From NCBI RefSeq assembly GCF_007830515.1, contig NZ_VLKT01000012.1, positions 1 through 64,000 on the forward strand: a stretch of 64,000 nucleotides of DNA. The letters are read 5' to 3'. This DNA comes from Mesorhizobium tianshanense (GTDB taxonomy: Bacteria > Pseudomonadota > Alphaproteobacteria > Rhizobiales > Rhizobiaceae). The notes below the pieces were generated by a model. It worked only from the letters and a program-made list of their open reading frames with translations. It did not search any database and had not been told where the DNA came from. The position numbers were made by a program, and so were the translations under genes. Positions 47,326 to 57,003 of this stretch are shown piece by piece. Position 1 is the stretch's first letter; the number at the start of each line of letters is the position of its first letter.

Positions 47326-49838
47326 GCGCTGCGATCAAGGAGCGTTCGCGGAAGGAATACAAGGCGCAGGAAGAGCGGCTGCGCGCCGTCTGGGCCAATC
47401 CGGCCGGCTGGCGCTACTGGACCTCGGTGAACAATTACCAGATCGGCCTCTGGTACGGCTCGGCGGCCTTCGTCTTCATGCTGTTCGCCGGCGCGCTCGC
47501 GCTCCTCATGCGCCTGCAGCTCGCCGTGCCCGACAACGACTTCCTGTCGGCCGACCTCTTCAACCAGGCTTTCACCCTGCACGGCACGGTGATGATGTTC
47601 CTGTTCGCGGTACCGATCTTCGAGGCGGTCGCGATCTTCCTGCTGCCGCCGATGCTTGGCGCGCGCGAGATGCCGTTCCCGCGCCTCGGGGCCTTCGGCT
47701 TTTGGAGCTTTTTCCTCGGCGGCATCTTCGTCTGCGGCTCGATCTTCTTCAATGCGGCGCCGTCCTCGGGATGGTTCATGTATCCGCCGCTCGCCACCGA
47801 CAAGGAGCTCTCCGGCATCGGAGCCGACATCTGGCTGCTCGGCCTCTCCTTCATCGAGGTCGCGTCGATCGCGGCCGCCATCGAGCTGATCGTCGGCATC
47901 ATGAAATGCCGCGCGCCCGGCATGCGCATCAACCTGATGCCGCTCTTCGCCTGGTACCTGCTGATCGTTGCGGGTATGATCCTGTTTGCCTTCCCGCCGT
48001 TGATCGCCGGCGACCTCTTGTTCGAGATGGAACGGATGTTCGACTGGCCGTTCTTCGACGCGGCGCGCGGCGGCAACCCGCTGCTCTGGCAGCATCTGTT
48101 CTGGATCTTCGGCCATCCGGAGGTCTACATCATCTTCCTGCCGGCCGTTGCGCTGATGGCGATGATCGTGCCGACTTTCTCCCAGCGTCCGATCGTCGGC
48201 TATTCCTGGATCGTGCTCGCGGCAGTGGGGACGGGGTTCCTCTCGTTCGGCCTTTGGGTGCACCACATGTTCGCGACAGGCCTGCCGCAGATCTCGCTGG
48301 CCTTCTTCTCGGCGGCCTCCGAGGCGGTGGCGATCCCGACAGGTGTGCAGATCTTCGTCTTCATCGCCACCATGCTCGCCGGCCGGGTCATCTTCTCGAC
48401 CCCGATGCTGTTCGGCACCGGAGGGCTGGCGATCTTCGTCATCGGTGGGCTGACGGGCGTGATGGTGGCGCTCGCGCCTTTCGACTGGCAGGCGCACGAC
48501 ACCTATTTCGTCGTCGCGCATCTTCACTACGTGCTGATCGGCGGCATGCTTTTCCCGGTCGTGGCCGGGCTCTATTACTACTACCCGCTGATCGAGGCGA
48601 AGAAGCTCTCCGACCGTCTGGGGCGGCTCGCCTTCTGGCTGATGTTCTGCGGCTTCAACATCGCCTTCTTCCCCATGCATCTGAGCGGCCTGCGCGGCAT
48701 GCCCCGACGCGTCTTCACCTATCCGGCCGAAATCGGCTGGGACTGGCTGAACCTCATCTCGACGGCCGGAGCCTTCATCTTCGCGGCAGGTGTGCTGGTG
48801 GTTGTCTTCGACGTGCTCAGGCCGAAGCACCGGGAGCCACGCGGCGAAGTCAACCCATGGAACGCCGGCACGCTGGAATGGATTTCCGAGCCGGAGGAGA
48901 ACTGGGGCGTCCGCTCGATACCCATCGTGCGAAGCCGGTATCCGCTCTGGGACCAGAAGGACCTTGCCCGCAAGGTCAATGAAGGTCGCTATTACCTGCC
49001 CGATGCGGAAGAAGGACAGCGCGAAGGCCTGGTCACCTCCGTGCTCGACGCCGACCCAATCCAGGTGCTGCGCGTCGGCGGCACGTCCCACGTCACCATA
49101 GTCTCGGCTCTCTCGCTCGGGGCCGCTTTCATCGCGCTTACCTTCCACTGGTGGATCGCGACGGCGCTGGCCGCAATCATTTGCCTTTGCGCCGTCATCT
49201 ACTGGCTCTGGACGGGCACGGCCGAAATCCCCGAGAAGCCGGAAAAGGACGTTGGCCTGGGCCTCAGCCTGCCGCTTTATGCCTCCGGCCCCGATTCGGT
49301 CGGCTGGTGGGCGATGTTCATCACCATGGTGGGCGACGGCACGGCCTTCGCCAGCCTCGTCTTCGGCTATTTCTTCTACTGGACGATCCACGCCGACTTC
49401 ACCGAGGGGATTGCCGGGCCTGATGCGGTATGGTCGCTGGCGGCTGCCATCCTGTTTGCTGCAGCGTGGGGCCTGATGGTGGCGGCCCGCACGATCAACA
49501 GGCGCGGCGCCACACCCGCTATGCGAGGCTTGCTGGTGCTGTCCCTGCTAACGACCGTTGCCGCCTCCGCCGCAGGCTTTGCGGGACCGTGGTCTCCCGG
49601 CATGGACCCGACGAGCCACGTCTATCCCGCCATCGTGTGGATCCTCGTGATCTGGGTGCTCGCCCACGCGGCGGTCGGCACGCTCATGCAGGCCTATTGC
49701 CTGGCACGCTCGCTGGCTGGCCGGCTGACGCCGAAGCATGACATGGATCTAAGCAACGTAGTGCTCTACTGGCATTTCCTGCTGGTCACCGCCGTCATCA
49801 CCTTCGCCGTCATCGGCCTCTTTCCGGCAGCGATGTGA
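47322..49838 (+). CDS. Cytochrome c oxidase subunits I and III fused, 838 aa
   Basis: The subunit I part (about 1-560) has the heme-copper core: FTLHGTVMMFLFAVPIFEAV; WQHLFWIFGHPEVYIIFLP (CuB His and Tyr); LWVHHMFATGLP; and HDTYFVVAHLHYVLIGGMLFPVVAGLYYY with heme a and a3 ligands. The C-terminal part (about 640-838) is subunit III: DSVGWWAMFITMVGDGTAFASLVFGYFFYWTIHADF and VVLYWHFLLVTAVITFAVIGL. Such CoxI-III fusions occur in alternative aa3 oxidases of rhizobia. The start overlaps the CoxII stop. The proton-pumping core of the operon is complete in three genes' worth of subunits on two frames. Confidence 0.94.
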   Translation: MSAAIKERSRKEYKAQEERLRAVWANPAGWRYWTSVNNYQIGLWYGSAAFVFMLFAGALALLMRLQLAVPDNDFLSADLFNQAFTLHGTVMMFLFAVPIFEAVAIFLLPPMLGAREMPFPRLGAFGFWSFFLGGIFVCGSIFFNAAPSSGWFMYPPLATDKELSGIGADIWLLGLSFIEVASIAAAIELIVGIMKCRAPGMRINLMPLFAWYLLIVAGMILFAFPPLIAGDLLFEMERMFDWPFFDAARGGNPLLWQHLFWIFGHPEVYIIFLPAVALMAMIVPTFSQRPIVGYSWIVLAAVGTGFLSFGLWVHHMFATGLPQISLAFFSAASEAVAIPTGVQIFVFIATMLAGRVIFSTPMLFGTGGLAIFVIGGLTGVMVALAPFDWQAHDTYFVVAHLHYVLIGGMLFPVVAGLYYYYPLIEAKKLSDRLGRLAFWLMFCGFNIAFFPMHLSGLRGMPRRVFTYPAEIGWDWLNLISTAGAFIFAAGVLVVVFDVLRPKHREPRGEVNPWNAGTLEWISEPEENWGVRSIPIVRSRYPLWDQKDLARKVNEGRYYLPDAEEGQREGLVTSVLDADPIQVLRVGGTSHVTIVSALSLGAAFIALTFHWWIATALAAIICLCAVIYWLWTGTAEIPEKPEKDVGLGLSLPLYASGPDSVGWWAMFITMVGDGTAFASLVFGYFFYWTIHADFTEGIAGPDAVWSLAAAILFAAAWGLMVAARTINRRGATPAMRGLLVLSLLTTVAASAAGFAGPWSPGMDPTSHVYPAIVWILVIWVLAHAAVGTLMQAYCLARSLAGRLTPKHDMDLSNVVLYWHFLLVTAVITFAVIGLFPAAM

Positions 49839-49845
49839 GGCGGCG

Positions 49846-50226
49846 ATGCGGCTCATCCCGAAAGAGGTCGAAACGCTCTGGACGCTGTTTACCGCGCCCG
49901 TGGTGTGGATTGCGCATTTTCTCGTTTGCTACATAGGCGCGGCGATCTATTGCGCCAAACCCGAGCTTGTCGGGCTGAGTTTCAGCGCTGTGCGTGCGGG
50001 CATCGCCGCCGCCACTGTGATCGCGCTCTCACTCATCGCGCTGTCCGCATGGCTCGCCTGGCGGCAATGGGGCTTCGGCACCGATGATCCGCCCCATGAC
50101 GATCCGACGAGCCGGGACCGATCCCTGTTCCAGGGCTTCGCGACGCTGCTGCTCTCGGGTCTGAGCTTCATCGCCGTGATCTTCACCGCAATGCCCGCAT
50201 TGTTCCTGACGGAGTGCATCCGGTGA
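49846..50226 (+). CDS. Small membrane protein of the oxidase operon, 126 aa
   Basis: Three hydrophobic segments (LFTAPVVWIAHFLVCYIGAA; AGIAAATVIALSLIALSAWLAW; FATLLLSGLSFIAVIFTAMPALF) with a charged loop (DDPPHDDPTSRDRS) between two of them. I do not recognise a named family. Its position between the CoxI/III gene and CtaG, seven bases after the former, makes an oxidase accessory or assembly role likely. The GGCGG before ATG 49846 is a weak ribosome-binding site. Confidence 0.8.
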   Translation: MRLIPKEVETLWTLFTAPVVWIAHFLVCYIGAAIYCAKPELVGLSFSAVRAGIAAATVIALSLIALSAWLAWRQWGFGTDDPPHDDPTSRDRSLFQGFATLLLSGLSFIAVIFTAMPALFLTECIR

Positions 50227-50846
50227 GACGAGCCTGTCTCATCCTCGGCCTCTTCGTCCTCGCCCTGATCTGGCTCGGACCGCTGCTCGACGCCTGGCGG
50301 GGTTCGTTCTCGGCGCACATGCTGGCGCATATGGGAGTGGTGGCGATTGCCGCACCGCTGATAGCGATTGGAATCCCGCTCGGTCCAAAACCAGACGCAA
50401 GCCGGGCGTTCGCGATCGCCCTCCCCGCGTCCGTGGTCGAACTCATCGTCGTCTGGTCCTGGCATGCGCCGGCCTTGCGGGCTCTGGCGGAAAGCTCGCT
50501 GTTCGCCACCGCTATCGAGCAGGCCACGTTCCTCGCCGCCGGGCTGTTCTTGTGGCTGGCCTGCCTGCCGCGCCGCGGCTCGGACACCGCAGGCAATGCC
50601 GCCGGCGCCTTCGCCCTGCTTCTCACGTCCATCCATATGACCTTGCTCGGCGCACTGCTGGCGCTGACCCCGAGGCCGCTCTATGGCGCGGACGACGTCA
50701 GCTGCTTCGGCGTCTCGCTTTCCGCGCAGCAGGATCAGGAGCTTGGCGGCGTGATCATGCTTCTGGTCGGCGCGGCGGTCTATCTTGCCGGCGGCGTAAC
50801 GCTGCTTGCACGCATGCTCGCCACCCCGCCGCGGGAGACGGTTTGA
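50223..50846 (+). CDS. Cytochrome c oxidase assembly protein, caa3-CtaG family, 207 aa
   Basis: Integral membrane protein with five to six helices. The conserved HMLAHMGVVAIAAPLIAIG (His-rich pair), VVWSWHAPALRALAESSLF, LFLWLACL and SIHMTLLGALLALTPRPLYG motifs are those of CtaG of caa3 oxidases, linked to copper delivery to CuB. GTG 50223 overlaps the previous stop (GTGA) with GGAG eight bases upstream; GTG 50214 is an alternative. It belongs to the oxidase operon. Confidence 0.9.
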   Translation: MRRACLILGLFVLALIWLGPLLDAWRGSFSAHMLAHMGVVAIAAPLIAIGIPLGPKPDASRAFAIALPASVVELIVVWSWHAPALRALAESSLFATAIEQATFLAAGLFLWLACLPRRGSDTAGNAAGAFALLLTSIHMTLLGALLALTPRPLYGADDVSCFGVSLSAQQDQELGGVIMLLVGAAVYLAGGVTLLARMLATPPRETV

Positions 50847-51937
50847 TGCATATCAGCTGGAAGAAACTCGCCATCGCGCTTGCCGTTCTGCCCTTCGTCG
50901 TGGTGCTGGCCGCCTGGATCGGCTTTTTCAATGTCGGTGCCTCAAGTGGCCATTGGAAGATCACGGAATGGTTTCTCCATTTCGCCATGCAATCAGCTGT
51001 GCGCACCTATGCGCTGGCGGTCGATGTTCCCGCGGCTTTGCCGCGCCACGCGATCCAGCCGGCCGCCGGGCATTTCGCGCGCGGCTGCGCCATCTGCCAC
51101 GGCGCGCCAGGCGAGCCGCGATCTCCTGTCGTCGAGAGAATGCTGCCGCAGCCGCCTGATCTTGCCGGAAGCGGCGAATGGACCGACGCGCAGCTTTTCC
51201 GCATCGTCAAGCACGGCGTGCGCTTCACCGGCATGCCCGCCTGGCCAACGCAGGAACGCGACGACGAGGTCTGGGCAATGGTCGCCTTCCTGCGCGAACT
51301 GCCGTCGATGGACGAAGCCACCTATCGTGACCTCGCCTATGGAAAAAGGCTTGCTCGTCCCGCAGACGCTGCCGGAACCCTGAGACAAGTGCTCGCGGAT
51401 TGCGCCCGCTGCCACGGCGAGGACGGCCTCGGGCGCGGTCCCGCGATCCCCGTTCTCGCCGGGCAGAGCGAGGCCTACCTCCTTGAAAGCCTGCGTGCCT
51501 ATGCGCAGGGAGGCCGGACAAGCGGGATGATGGGCCTGCCCGCCACTGCGGCGGGGCCTCAGTTCTGGCCGGACCTGGCCAAGCATTTCGCCGCCCTGCC
51601 CTCGACGCAGCCGGGCGGCGCCGGCGATCCCGCGCTTGTCCGGCGCGGCAGGGAAATCGCCGAGAGGGGCGTGAGGGAGGCCAGCGTGCCCGCCTGTCTC
51701 GGCTGTCATGGAAGACGGGACCGCAGCCCACTCTATCCTTCCATCGCCGGTCAGCCCGAGCGTTACATCGAGGCGCAGCTTGGGCTGTTCAGGGCGGGAA
51801 AGCGGGGCGGAACGCGCTTCGGCCATCTCATGGCCAATGCCTCCAAAGGCCTGGCGGACGACGACATCCGCGCGCTTGCGGCCTATTTCTCCCTATCGGC
51901 TACGCCGACCGCAACCGGAATGCAATCGGCGCGTTAG
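50846..51937 (+). CDS. Triheme cytochrome c, 363 aa
   Basis: An uncleaved or signal-anchor N-terminal helix (LAIALAVLPFVVVLAAWIGFF) is followed by three CxxCH heme sites: CAICH (about 95), CARCH (about 188) and CLGCH (about 286). Each sits in a class I-type cytochrome c domain with following Met-containing loops (FTGMPAWP, SGMMGLPAT, FGHLMANAS). It resembles the cytochrome subunits of membrane alcohol/aldehyde dehydrogenases. Here it is in the oxidase operon, overlapping CtaG by one stop/start base, and it could pass electrons from periplasmic donors to the caa3 oxidase. Confidence 0.92.
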   Translation: MHISWKKLAIALAVLPFVVVLAAWIGFFNVGASSGHWKITEWFLHFAMQSAVRTYALAVDVPAALPRHAIQPAAGHFARGCAICHGAPGEPRSPVVERMLPQPPDLAGSGEWTDAQLFRIVKHGVRFTGMPAWPTQERDDEVWAMVAFLRELPSMDEATYRDLAYGKRLARPADAAGTLRQVLADCARCHGEDGLGRGPAIPVLAGQSEAYLLESLRAYAQGGRTSGMMGLPATAAGPQFWPDLAKHFAALPSTQPGGAGDPALVRRGREIAERGVREASVPACLGCHGRRDRSPLYPSIAGQPERYIEAQLGLFRAGKRGGTRFGHLMANASKGLADDDIRALAAYFSLSATPTATGMQSAR

Positions 51938-52137
51938 GCATTTTTCCGCCGCTTCGAGGCTCTGGTGAAAAAGTGCTTGCCGCCCTTCTGATCATCGTTT
52001 TCGTCGTCGCTCCTGAGACGCGATCGACACTTTGACCGGTTCGTGCTGCCGGCGGCCTGATTGGGAAAGAGCCAACCGTTGCCACCCACCCGGTTCCATC
52101 AAGATACCGCTGCCATCGTACGGGAAAGGAGAAGCCG

Positions 52138-52533
52138 ATGCCGAGATTTGATCCAAAGCGCATTCAAAAGTACACGAGCGATGGGGCGACCGAATGGATG
52201 GAGCACTCCGGATTCTCGTTGGCCGATGTGGTCAACGAAGACGAGGCGCCTGCCGCGAAACTCGGCGCGCTGGGTTTTACACGCTCGCCAAAGGGGGCTT
52301 CGAGCCAGTTCCAGTTCGAATATGATGAGGTTCTTGTGGTAACCAAGGGCCGGTGCACGGTGCGAAGCCATGGCGAAGCGCTGACTGCGGCCCCCGGTGA
52401 AACGATCTACTTGCCAGCGGGCGTGGCTGGCGAGATCGTGGCGGATGACGATCTGGAAATCGTCTATGTCGCCTCATCGCCTTATGGCGCCGTGAACCGG
52501 CAGGCCAAGGCTGAACTGTTGGGGAAGACATGA
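52138..52533 (+). CDS. Cupin-fold protein (EutQ-like), 131 aa
   Basis: A single small cupin barrel: FQFEYDEVLVVTKGRCTVRS, then EALTAAPGETIYLPAGVAGEIVADDDLEIVYVASSP. The family metal-binding His cluster (HxH..E) is partly replaced (FEYDE), as in EutQ. The start ATG 52138 has AAGGAGAAGCCG upstream. It stands alone, 200 bases after the oxidase operon. EutQ is an acetate kinase-like cupin in E. coli; transfer of that role here is not justified. Confidence 0.8.
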   Translation: MPRFDPKRIQKYTSDGATEWMEHSGFSLADVVNEDEAPAAKLGALGFTRSPKGASSQFQFEYDEVLVVTKGRCTVRSHGEALTAAPGETIYLPAGVAGEIVADDDLEIVYVASSPYGAVNRQAKAELLGKT

Positions 52534-52602
52534 CCATCTTGGCCGCTACCGCTTCGCACCGGTCCCCGGACACACGGCGTTCTGGCGGCAATCAAGCCGA
52601 GA

Positions 52603-53733
52603 TCAGGGTGTCGGTACCAACCCGCGCCCGCGTACATGCCGGACCGTCTGACGCATACGATCGGCAAGGGAAGCGAGCGAGCCTTGCGCCGTGCGCGTCC
52701 CAAGAACCGATTGCAGGACAACACCCTGCGTTGCGAACTTGTGCTTGAACGACTCGGCGCCACAGAGGAAATCGACCGTGCCGAGGCCGTGATCGATCGA
52801 CCACTGTATATAGTCCATCATCAGGATCATGCCCGGCGACGCCTGGCCGAAATCCGGATCGAAGGTGGTCACGAAAGCCATCATGGTGTGGTGCTGGACG
52901 AAATTGATGGAAACCGCGACCATCGCGCCATCGCATTCAAGTACAAAAATGTGCAGCAGGCCGGCCTGCGCCAGCGCGTCGACGAGTGCCGCGAGCACCG
53001 GCGCTCCCTCTTCGAAAAGCTGGGATTCACGCTTGTGCCGCACCAGCCATCTGCGCTTCAGCGCAGCGAGCCGGTCCAGGACCGGCTGCAGCGGCTCGTC
53101 GGGCGCAAGCAGGCGAAATTTCACTTCTCCGGCTTCTTCCAACGTCTTGACGCCGCGCCGATAGTTCTGCCGCGTCTTTTTCGACTGCGCCGCCAGCCAT
53201 GCGGCTCCGCTCTCCCACTGCCCGGTGACGCGATAACTGATTTCCTCTCTGTGATTGGGTCGGAGCCTGATGCCGCCGGCGTTATCCGGAGTGAAAATCT
53301 TGCGGGCCGCCGCACCCGGCAAGAGACGATTGAGAAAGGCGATATCGAAGCCACCGGCGCCACAGATCTGGCCCCATACGTCCTGCAGGGCCGACAGCGA
53401 GCATTCCGGGGCAACGAGAATATCCCCATAATCGGTATAGCTGCCGGCCGCCCATTCGAGAAGCCGCAGGCCTTTGCGTTTGCCGATCGCCAGGGGAACG
53501 ACAGCAACGAGCCTGTCGCCGTTCCAGACCAGGCCGATCCGCAGCGCGCGCTGTTCACGATCCGCTACGGTATTCCACCATGCCGAAATCCAGGCATGAC
53601 TCTGAAAGATCAGCCCGTCGGTGCGATGCCAAAGATGCGTCCAGTCGGCCTCGACCGCAGCCAGGCGATCCGCCGACCGGACAATTTCCAGGCGCTCTGC
53701 GCTCGAAGCGTCAATCGAAACAATGGTGTTCAT
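52603..53733 (-). CDS. GNAT/FemAB-like acyltransferase (Acetyltransf_6), 376 aa
   Basis: The two-lobed GNAT-type fold of the BioF2/CelD-like group: FQSHAWISAWWNTVADREQRALRIGLVWNGDRLVAVVPLAIGK, then SYTDYGDILVAPE, and the C-terminal GLLHIFVLECDGAMVAVSINFVQHHTMMAFVTTFDPDFGQASPGMILMMDYIQWSIDHGLGTVDFLCGAESFKHKFATQ with the family D-F-L-x-G-x-E motif. Such proteins occur in exopolysaccharide clusters. It starts inside the sterol desaturase stop (overlap TCAT) and is co-transcribed. The acceptor is not known. Confidence 0.85.
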   Translation of the reverse strand: MNTIVSIDASSAERLEIVRSADRLAAVEADWTHLWHRTDGLIFQSHAWISAWWNTVADREQRALRIGLVWNGDRLVAVVPLAIGKRKGLRLLEWAAGSYTDYGDILVAPECSLSALQDVWGQICGAGGFDIAFLNRLLPGAAARKIFTPDNAGGIRLRPNHREEISYRVTGQWESGAAWLAAQSKKTRQNYRRGVKTLEEAGEVKFRLLAPDEPLQPVLDRLAALKRRWLVRHKRESQLFEEGAPVLAALVDALAQAGLLHIFVLECDGAMVAVSINFVQHHTMMAFVTTFDPDFGQASPGMILMMDYIQWSIDHGLGTVDFLCGAESFKHKFATQGVVLQSVLGTRTAQGSLASLADRMRQTVRHVRGRGLVPTP

Positions 53734-54725
53734 GAAGGGGACTGATCCTGTGGCTGAGCGATGACATCGGGACGCCTCTGGAACAGTCGGACGACATGCC
53801 CACCCATCTTCTTGAGCGGCAGGATGTAAAGCCCAAAGAGCGATTGATAATCGCGCACATCCCGATCCATCAGGCCAAACTTGAGGTCTTCATTCGGATC
53901 CGGGACGAAGTGCGTTCCGAAGAGGCGATCCCAGAACGAAAAAAGCAGGCCAAAATTCTTGTCGTAATGGCGAGGGTCGATGCTGTGGTGCACCTGGTGC
54001 CAGTGCGGACACAAGATGATGTTGTTCAACGGGCCGAAGGAGATCTTGAAATGGGTGTGGCGAACAAAGTCCATCATCAGGATGTTGCGGATGACATAGA
54101 CATTGATGCCGAAGATGGCGATCTCGACCGGATCGAGCGCGATCAGGCTCCAGATGCCGAAGCAGACCCCCGGAATAACGCCATCCCAGATACGGTTCAT
54201 CAGATCGTCCAGCGGATGAACCCGATCCTTGGTGATTCCCACCATCACTTCAGCCGAATGATGCACTTTGTGCAATTCCCACAGGAACGGGAAGCGGTGC
54301 TGGGCGACATGGTAGATGTAATACGAAATATCGTAGGCGATCAGCATGGTTGCGGTGAAGATGACGATCGTCACCGGTCCGGCCGGGCCGTCGATGAGCG
54401 GCGCCTGGATATCGAAAAGCCAGCCGACTGCCTGGTGTGTCCCATAGCCCACGGCGGCAACGAAGGTGACGCCGGCAGGGATGAGCAGGAAAGGCATCAT
54501 CGCGCGTTTTGTGACCCAAAATAGAACATCCGCTCGCGCCGACGGGTGCAGGATGACTTCCGCCGGGAAGGCGAAATCGAAAAAATCCCTGAAGGATTTA
54601 TGCTCGACAGTTCGCCAGTAAGCGACCACCGCGCTCCCCAATGCCGTAAGGAGAAGCAGGCCGAGAGTCAGAAAATTGATGTTTGAGAGCTTTTCCCCAA
54701 TCACTCTGGCAAGTTCAGAAAACAT
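53730..54725 (-). CDS. Sterol desaturase / fatty acid hydroxylase family protein, 331 aa
   Basis: Membrane di-iron hydroxylase with four helices and the His clusters: YHVAQHRFPFLWELHKVHHSAE (H-x3-H and H-x2-H-H) and HTHFKISF, then CPHWHQVHHSIDPRHYDKNFG. The likely role is hydroxylation or desaturation of a lipid, perhaps a hopanoid or ornithine lipid. Start ATG 54725 (MFSELARVIGEKLS); a longer frame upstream lacks family similarity. It overlaps the GNAT/FemAB-like gene by four bases. Confidence 0.92.
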   Translation of the reverse strand: MFSELARVIGEKLSNINFLTLGLLLLTALGSAVVAYWRTVEHKSFRDFFDFAFPAEVILHPSARADVLFWVTKRAMMPFLLIPAGVTFVAAVGYGTHQAVGWLFDIQAPLIDGPAGPVTIVIFTATMLIAYDISYYIYHVAQHRFPFLWELHKVHHSAEVMVGITKDRVHPLDDLMNRIWDGVIPGVCFGIWSLIALDPVEIAIFGINVYVIRNILMMDFVRHTHFKISFGPLNNIILCPHWHQVHHSIDPRHYDKNFGLLFSFWDRLFGTHFVPDPNEDLKFGLMDRDVRDYQSLFGLYILPLKKMGGHVVRLFQRRPDVIAQPQDQSPS

Positions 54726-54958
54726 CGGTGCGGTGGCTCCCTGGGGGTGCGAGAAGGCGATCCGGCGGACTGCAGAGCAAAAAAATGCCAAACTCACCGC
54801 ATGTTGCCTGCAACCAGGTGGCTTCTGCGGATGCAACGGGCAAAGCATGCCGGATTACGCCAAACTAGCAGGTCAACCGTAACAAAACCGCTAAATGTCG
54901 GAACGTAATTAATGTCGAATATGGTTGGAACACCGGACGCGGCCGCCCTGCTGCGGCG

Positions 54959-56887
54959 CTATCTTTGCGGCGGGGGGATCACCGCGAGGTGGATCTTGAT
55001 CCCCTCTTCGCCCACTTCCCCACGCCAGGCGATGCGTTCGGCTGGCTGCCTGGCGCCAAAACTTGGTGAAACCCAGCCGCCCTGCCCCGGTGCGTCGCCG
55101 CCGGCGCGGATGTCGAGCGCAGCGTCCGGAAAGCGGATGGTCATCAGCGGCTCATCGCCGCGCAACACCATCACCGTGTTTCCGTCCTGGTTGGCGCCGA
55201 GACCGGTGGCGAGTTGGAAGACGATTTCGGCCACGCGCCTGCCGCCGAGCAGTTGGTCGGACACGAGGATCCCATCGGCCTGGTGCATCACGGTACGCTG
55301 ATGCACCACGCCGAAGCGGCTTCTATACCCGTCGTGTCGGGCGCGCAGCTTCCAGTGCGTTCCCGGCTCGCTCTCCATCCCCGGCTCGCTCTCCACCAAT
55401 GCCGCAACCGCCTTGTGCGACCAGTTGAACTCCCCGGCGATGATGCTTTGGCTTTTGCCCTCGATATTCAGCGTGTTGTGCGCCGGCGTCGAGCGGAACC
55501 AGTCGCGCCAGACGCCCCCCGAACCGTAGAGCCAGGTGCCGGGGTCGACCAGCACCGGCTCGCCATCGATGCACAGGGTGAGCGAGAGCGCGTCGGCATG
55601 GCCGTGAGCCGCTATCGAGAGATAGCCGAGCGGGCCGTGGTCGAATGTCAGATCGATGCCGCGGTCATTCATCTCACCGCGCCAGATGGAGAGCCCACCT
55701 TGCGTGAACGTTTGCAACCCATGCGGCACCGGCGCCGGTTCCGAAGGCACGCCAAAGAAAAGCGCACGAAAATCGTCTGGCTCCGCGGCGTTGCCCGGCA
55801 TTCGTAGAAAGCCATGGATGGCGGCGGCGACGGATCGGAGATAGTCCGGCTCGTCCCCCAGCGTCAGCACGCGGCCTTCATCGTCATCGCCAAAACCGGC
55901 GGCTTTCGATGGGAGCCAGCCGACGAAATTGGCGAATGCCGCCAGCCGCGCTTCGACGGGCGAGGGAAACGGCGTTCCAGCCTGGCGAGCCGCAGCAGCG
56001 CACAGCAAGATGAGTTCGGCCGTGAAGGCCGCGTATGTCGGGGTCTGCTCGGCACCGGTACCATCGGCGAGTATCTGCTTGTGCACCTCGGCCAGGAGGG
56101 CGCTGCGGACAGCGCCGGATTCGGCCCCTAACGCCAGGCAGATCAGATACTCGCCAGCCAGTTCCGCGACGAGATGGTTGTTGGCGGAGGAGAACCGGGA
56201 CGGGAACCGCGGCAGCCAATAGGCGCTTGCCGCCAGTATTTCACCCACTTGCTGCCGTGTCGCCGCGCCGAGTCGGTCGCCGACGAGGTCCATGGTGACA
56301 ATCAGGCTGATGGCTCGCTGCGCTACTTCGATGCCGGAAGCCCAGCCAACCCCGCGAAACGGCGGGTTGGCGCGATGCCAACTGTCGATCGCCGCCTCGA
56401 TGGCCATTCGGGACTGATCATCACCGGCGAGAAGCAGGTGGGCGGCAAGCGGCGGCAACTGCTGCAGCCGATTGATCTCCCAAACATATTTTACATCGCC
56501 GCGGTCGCCGCGATGGCGAAAATCGATATCGAAAGTATAGATCTCGGGACCCGGCCAAAGCCGGCCGGTCACCGGATCGAGGCGCCAAAGCTCGGGAGGA
56601 AACAGCCGATCGGAGTCGCGCCGTGGCCATGTCAGCCCAAGTGCGAAAAACTGGCCCCCAAGCGTATCTTGCGCCGCCGCCGCTATGGCTTGCCGTTGTG
56701 CCGGTGTCGCAGCCAGCGCGGCAATGCGAAATCCACGCAACACCGGATGCAATTGGGGCGAAGCATAGCGCTCCCAGCCGTCGTCGCGGCGGCGGGAAGC
56801 TATCCTTCGACGCTGCTCGCCCAGCCGGTGCAACACCTCGGCCGGCTCCATGCTGCGCAACCGGTTGATGTACCAGCCGATTCTCAT
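54959..56887 (-). CDS. Heparinase II/III-family polysaccharide lyase, 642 aa
   Basis: An N-terminal (alpha/alpha) toroid (about 90-370) with WEINRLQQLPPLAAHLLLAG and WASGIEVAQRAISLIVTMDLVG and SANNHLVAELAGEYLICLAL. The C-terminal beta-sandwich has GPLGYLSIAAHGHADALSLTLCIDGEPVLVDPGTWLYGSGGVWRDWFRSTPAHNTLNIEG, where the HGHAD and STPAHNT motifs are the family signatures. It has no signal peptide, so it may act on cytoplasmic or translocated polymer, as in other exopolysaccharide clusters. Start ATG 56887 (MRIGWYINRLRSMEP). Confidence 0.92.
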   Translation of the reverse strand: MRIGWYINRLRSMEPAEVLHRLGEQRRRIASRRRDDGWERYASPQLHPVLRGFRIAALAATPAQRQAIAAAAQDTLGGQFFALGLTWPRRDSDRLFPPELWRLDPVTGRLWPGPEIYTFDIDFRHRGDRGDVKYVWEINRLQQLPPLAAHLLLAGDDQSRMAIEAAIDSWHRANPPFRGVGWASGIEVAQRAISLIVTMDLVGDRLGAATRQQVGEILAASAYWLPRFPSRFSSANNHLVAELAGEYLICLALGAESGAVRSALLAEVHKQILADGTGAEQTPTYAAFTAELILLCAAAARQAGTPFPSPVEARLAAFANFVGWLPSKAAGFGDDDEGRVLTLGDEPDYLRSVAAAIHGFLRMPGNAAEPDDFRALFFGVPSEPAPVPHGLQTFTQGGLSIWRGEMNDRGIDLTFDHGPLGYLSIAAHGHADALSLTLCIDGEPVLVDPGTWLYGSGGVWRDWFRSTPAHNTLNIEGKSQSIIAGEFNWSHKAVAALVESEPGMESEPGTHWKLRARHDGYRSRFGVVHQRTVMHQADGILVSDQLLGGRRVAEIVFQLATGLGANQDGNTVMVLRGDEPLMTIRFPDAALDIRAGGDAPGQGGWVSPSFGARQPAERIAWRGEVGEEGIKIHLAVIPPPQR

Positions 56888-57003
56888 ACGCGCTCCGCCA
56901 AGGTTTCGATTCTTATATACCATGCTGTCGAAAAGCCGCGCGACGGCAATCCTCCTTTTCCAATCCTGCGGTTAATGTCTTCGGCATGATACGGAGAGTG
57001 GCG

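Noticed and set aside
46743..49391. 882-aa minus-strand frame opposite the oxidase genes
   Set aside because: A shadow of CoxII and CoxI/III in GC-rich DNA; highly charged, no domain, while the plus strand carries clear heme-copper motifs.
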